A stretch of DNA of 64,000 nucleotides from Hyposmocoma kahamanoa (lineage: Eukaryota > Arthropoda > Insecta > Lepidoptera > Cosmopterigidae), in contig NW_020654422.1 of the NCBI RefSeq assembly GCF_003589595.1, forward strand, positions 16,459,885 to 16,523,884. The letters are read 5' to 3'. The position numbers were made by a program, and so were the translations under genes. The notes beneath the pieces were generated by a model, which was not told where the DNA came from, did no database searches, and saw nothing but the letters and a program-made list of their open reading frames with translations. This document shows positions 62,080-64,000 of this stretch, in pieces (positions within the stretch are counted from its first letter, which is position 1; each line of letters opens with the position of its first letter).

Positions 62080-64000
62080 ATGAAAAAATTTCGGATTGTT
62101 CAGCTCGTACATTTGGGACTATCGGATCACGATACTGGGCAGTTTGTTAAGTTTCCACTATTGACAAAAATCGTAAAACAGCAATGGTTTGAAGAAAAAA
62201 GAGATTTTAATAGGTCTAACGTTAAGAAATTTGTGGAATGCATTTCAGCCTTATCCTTCTCAAATATTTTAGAACAAGAAAACACTGATGATGCCTTTGC
62301 TGAACTGCATGAATATCTGGGACTATTTTATAAACTCTGTTTCCCAAAAGTCATCGCTAAAGTTACAAAAAAGCCAAATAAAACTAGATGGATTACAAAA
62401 GGGTTAAAGAAGGCGTGTATTGTAAAAAGGAACCTATATTTTCGCTACCATAAATCATCATCACATCGAAAACAACACAAGACTGCATATAAACAATACA
62501 AAAAAATTTTGAAACGCTGTATACTTGAATCACAAAGAATTGGCAATAAGAGGTTTCTAAGGGAGTCAAAGAATAAATGCAGATCTGCGTGGAATATTAT
62601 AAAGACCCAAACATCATGCGAAAGTCACGAGATTGGCGTGGATGAAATAGACCTAAATGGGCAAACGTTCTCACAGCCTAAAGATATAGCAGAAGCTTTT
62701 AATGATTTCTTTGTAAATATTACAAACGTAACACCTAATCGCGCTAGTAAAACTGTGAATGTTAACACTGTTTCTGCAAATATGTTCTTACGCCCTACAT
62801 ATTCTCTGGAAGTATACCGAATCATTAAATCATTAAAGAATACAAGCTCCGTAGGATATGATGAGCTATCAACGGATTTGTTAAAGCAAGTTGCTATCTA
62901 CATCTCCCCAGCACTCAGTCATATAATTAATTTGTCATTTAGTCAAAGCATATTTCCATCAAGGCTAAAATACTCTGTGATAAAACCATTGTATAAAAAA
63001 GGTAACAAAAAGAATATGAACAACTATAGACCTGTTACCCTAATTCCAATACTATCCAAAGTGCTAGAAAAGGTTATGCTTGAGAGGCTTAATAACTTTC
63101 TCACTAAATATAACATAATAACGGAAGCGCAAAATGGGTTCATAAAGAATAAATCTACAACACTAGCAAATTTTAAATTACAAAAATCTGTGATGTGCAG
63201 TATCGACAGAAAGAACCCTGTAGCTGCCTTATTCTTTGATATGAGCAAGGCTTTTGACTGTGTTCATCATGAACGACTACTCAATAAATTACATAGTCAA
63301 GGCATAAGAGGAAAGGTTAATGATTGGTTTCGAAGTTATTTAGAAAACAGGTTTCAGTGTACAGAAATTACTAAATTACAGAATAAGCATAAGATTAAAT
63401 GTCGGTCAGAGTTCAAGAAAAATTACTTTGGAGTTCCTCAAGGGAGTATACTTGGTCCCGCTTTATTTTTAATGTATATAAATGATTTACAAATAATAAC
63501 GCAACATGAAATGATACTTTTCGCTGACGACATAACAATTTTAATTAAAGACGATAAGATATTAAACTTTGAAGCAGAGATAAATAGAATAGTCGAGAAG
63601 ACGGTAATATGGATGAGTGACAACAATCTAAAAATAAATATAGATAAAACCAAATTAATGCAATTTACGTCGCAAAAAGGAAACCCACTACAATTAAAAA
63701 TTGAGCATGCAGGTAGAAGAATAGAAGAAGTGGTGTGTACAAGATTTTTGGGCCTAACAGTGGATAGACACTTTAACTGGAATCTTCACGTGGAGTCTGT
63801 ATGCACTAAATTAAATAGATTTGTTTATGCACTGCGGAGACTAACTGCGGTAACAACAGTTGAAGTGGCATTGAGTGCTTACCATGGCTATGTGGCTTCA
63901 ATCTTACAGTATGGCTTATTGTTATGGGGTAACAGCATCAACATTGACAAAGCATTTAAAATTCAGAAAAAATGCATTAGGTCGATATGCAAGGCTGATT
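62080..64000 (+). CDS. non-LTR retrotransposon reverse transcriptase (CR1 group), open to window edge
   Basis: An unbroken frame of 640 codons that runs off the right edge. It encodes the reverse transcriptase of a LINE, which copies its RNA at nicked chromosomal DNA. Residues 15-17 (SDH) look like the last motif of an APE-type endonuclease, so the copy or this frame starts near the end of that domain. RT motifs follow in order: NYRPVTLIP, GFIKNKSTT, FFDMSKAFD (catalytic D387), GVPQGSILGP from 451, FADD (D483, D484), then a C-terminal LQYGLLLWG segment. The style of these motifs fits the CR1 group (Daphne-like) better than Jockey or RTE; that is inference. The ATG at 62080 may simply be the first in-frame methionine. 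Most of the endonuclease and any ORF1 are absent upstream, where a palindromic repeat (G) lies at 61866-62034. Confidence 0.85.
   Translation, partial: MKKFRIVQLVHLGLSDHDTGQFVKFPLLTKIVKQQWFEEKRDFNRSNVKKFVECISALSFSNILEQENTDDAFAELHEYLGLFYKLCFPKVIAKVTKKPNKTRWITKGLKKACIVKRNLYFRYHKSSSHRKQHKTAYKQYKKILKRCILESQRIGNKRFLRESKNKCRSAWNIIKTQTSCESHEIGVDEIDLNGQTFSQPKDIAEAFNDFFVNITNVTPNRASKTVNVNTVSANMFLRPTYSLEVYRIIKSLKNTSSVGYDELSTDLLKQVAIYISPALSHIINLSFSQSIFPSRLKYSVIKPLYKKGNKKNMNNYRPVTLIPILSKVLEKVMLERLNNFLTKYNIITEAQNGFIKNKSTTLANFKLQKSVMCSIDRKNPVAALFFDMSKAFDCVHHERLLNKLHSQGIRGKVNDWFRSYLENRFQCTEITKLQNKHKIKCRSEFKKNYFGVPQGSILGPALFLMYINDLQIITQHEMILFADDITILIKDDKILNFEAEINRIVEKTVIWMSDNNLKINIDKTKLMQFTSQKGNPLQLKIEHAGRRIEEVVCTRFLGLTVDRHFNWNLHVESVCTKLNRFVYALRRLTAVTTVEVALSAYHGYVASILQYGLLLWGNSINIDKAFKIQKKCIRSICKAD

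Noticed and set aside
1..64000. Operon, CRISPR array or other prokaryotic structure
   Set aside because: Repeat content, SINEs, LINEs, spacing and lack of long genes are eukaryotic; no direct-repeat array with spacers was seen.

Overview
This is an AT-rich, eukaryotic, transposon-saturated window. I infer a lepidopteran (butterfly or moth) nuclear genome. The grounds are several high-copy tRNA-derived SINE families, TIR elements ending in GAAGTCGGTTAAAAA, Jockey/CR1/RTE-type LINE remnants, a mariner element, and a degenerate TTAGG (insect telomere-type) tract. I see no convincing complete host gene and no true tRNA or rRNA gene. One 212-nt stretch on the minus strand near 5.6 kb has exon-like borders, and two short GC-rich reading frames (26.2 kb and 49.3 kb) are weaker candidates. 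A 100-N assembly gap sits inside a TA microsatellite at 17.8 kb.

Layout. 0-6 kb: mostly unrecognised AT-rich DNA with two copies of repeat A and the candidate exon. 6-9 kb: a CpG-rich island, repeat A and two B elements. 9-17.5 kb: SINEs, LINE 3' ends, a perfect 68-bp palindrome and a TIR element (M). 18.2-19.5 kb: a full-length mariner with an intact 339-residue D,D34D transposase, matched TIRs and TA target duplications. 19.7-32 kb: fold-back SINE, palindromic repeat H, repeats A/B/C, a GC-rich TIR element inserted in repeat A with TA duplications, and an RTE-type LINE inserted in another repeat A copy. 35-43 kb: the densest repeat A zone, a decayed Jockey-like LINE, fold-back D, and a retroposed poly-A sequence inside element F. 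44-57 kb: SINEs, a DD37D transposase pseudogene, hairpin D4 and an element with about 250-bp TIRs (J). 57-62 kb: mostly unrecognised. 62.1 kb to the right edge: an open reverse transcriptase reading frame of a CR1-group LINE.

The sequences do not form a pathway. What ties them together is repeated nesting: the dominant repeat (A, 26 recognisable pieces) is a target or carrier for other elements, and some nested junctions recur at two loci. The most notable items are the apparently intact mariner, the shared A/LINE chimera at 28.6 and 41.9 kb, the retroposon with its paralogous empty site, the long-TIR element at 51.8-53.0 kb, and the conserved hairpins of repeat A. Family letters A-O and SINE-1/2/3 are labels for this window only. 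All homology is by eye; no alignment or database search was run.
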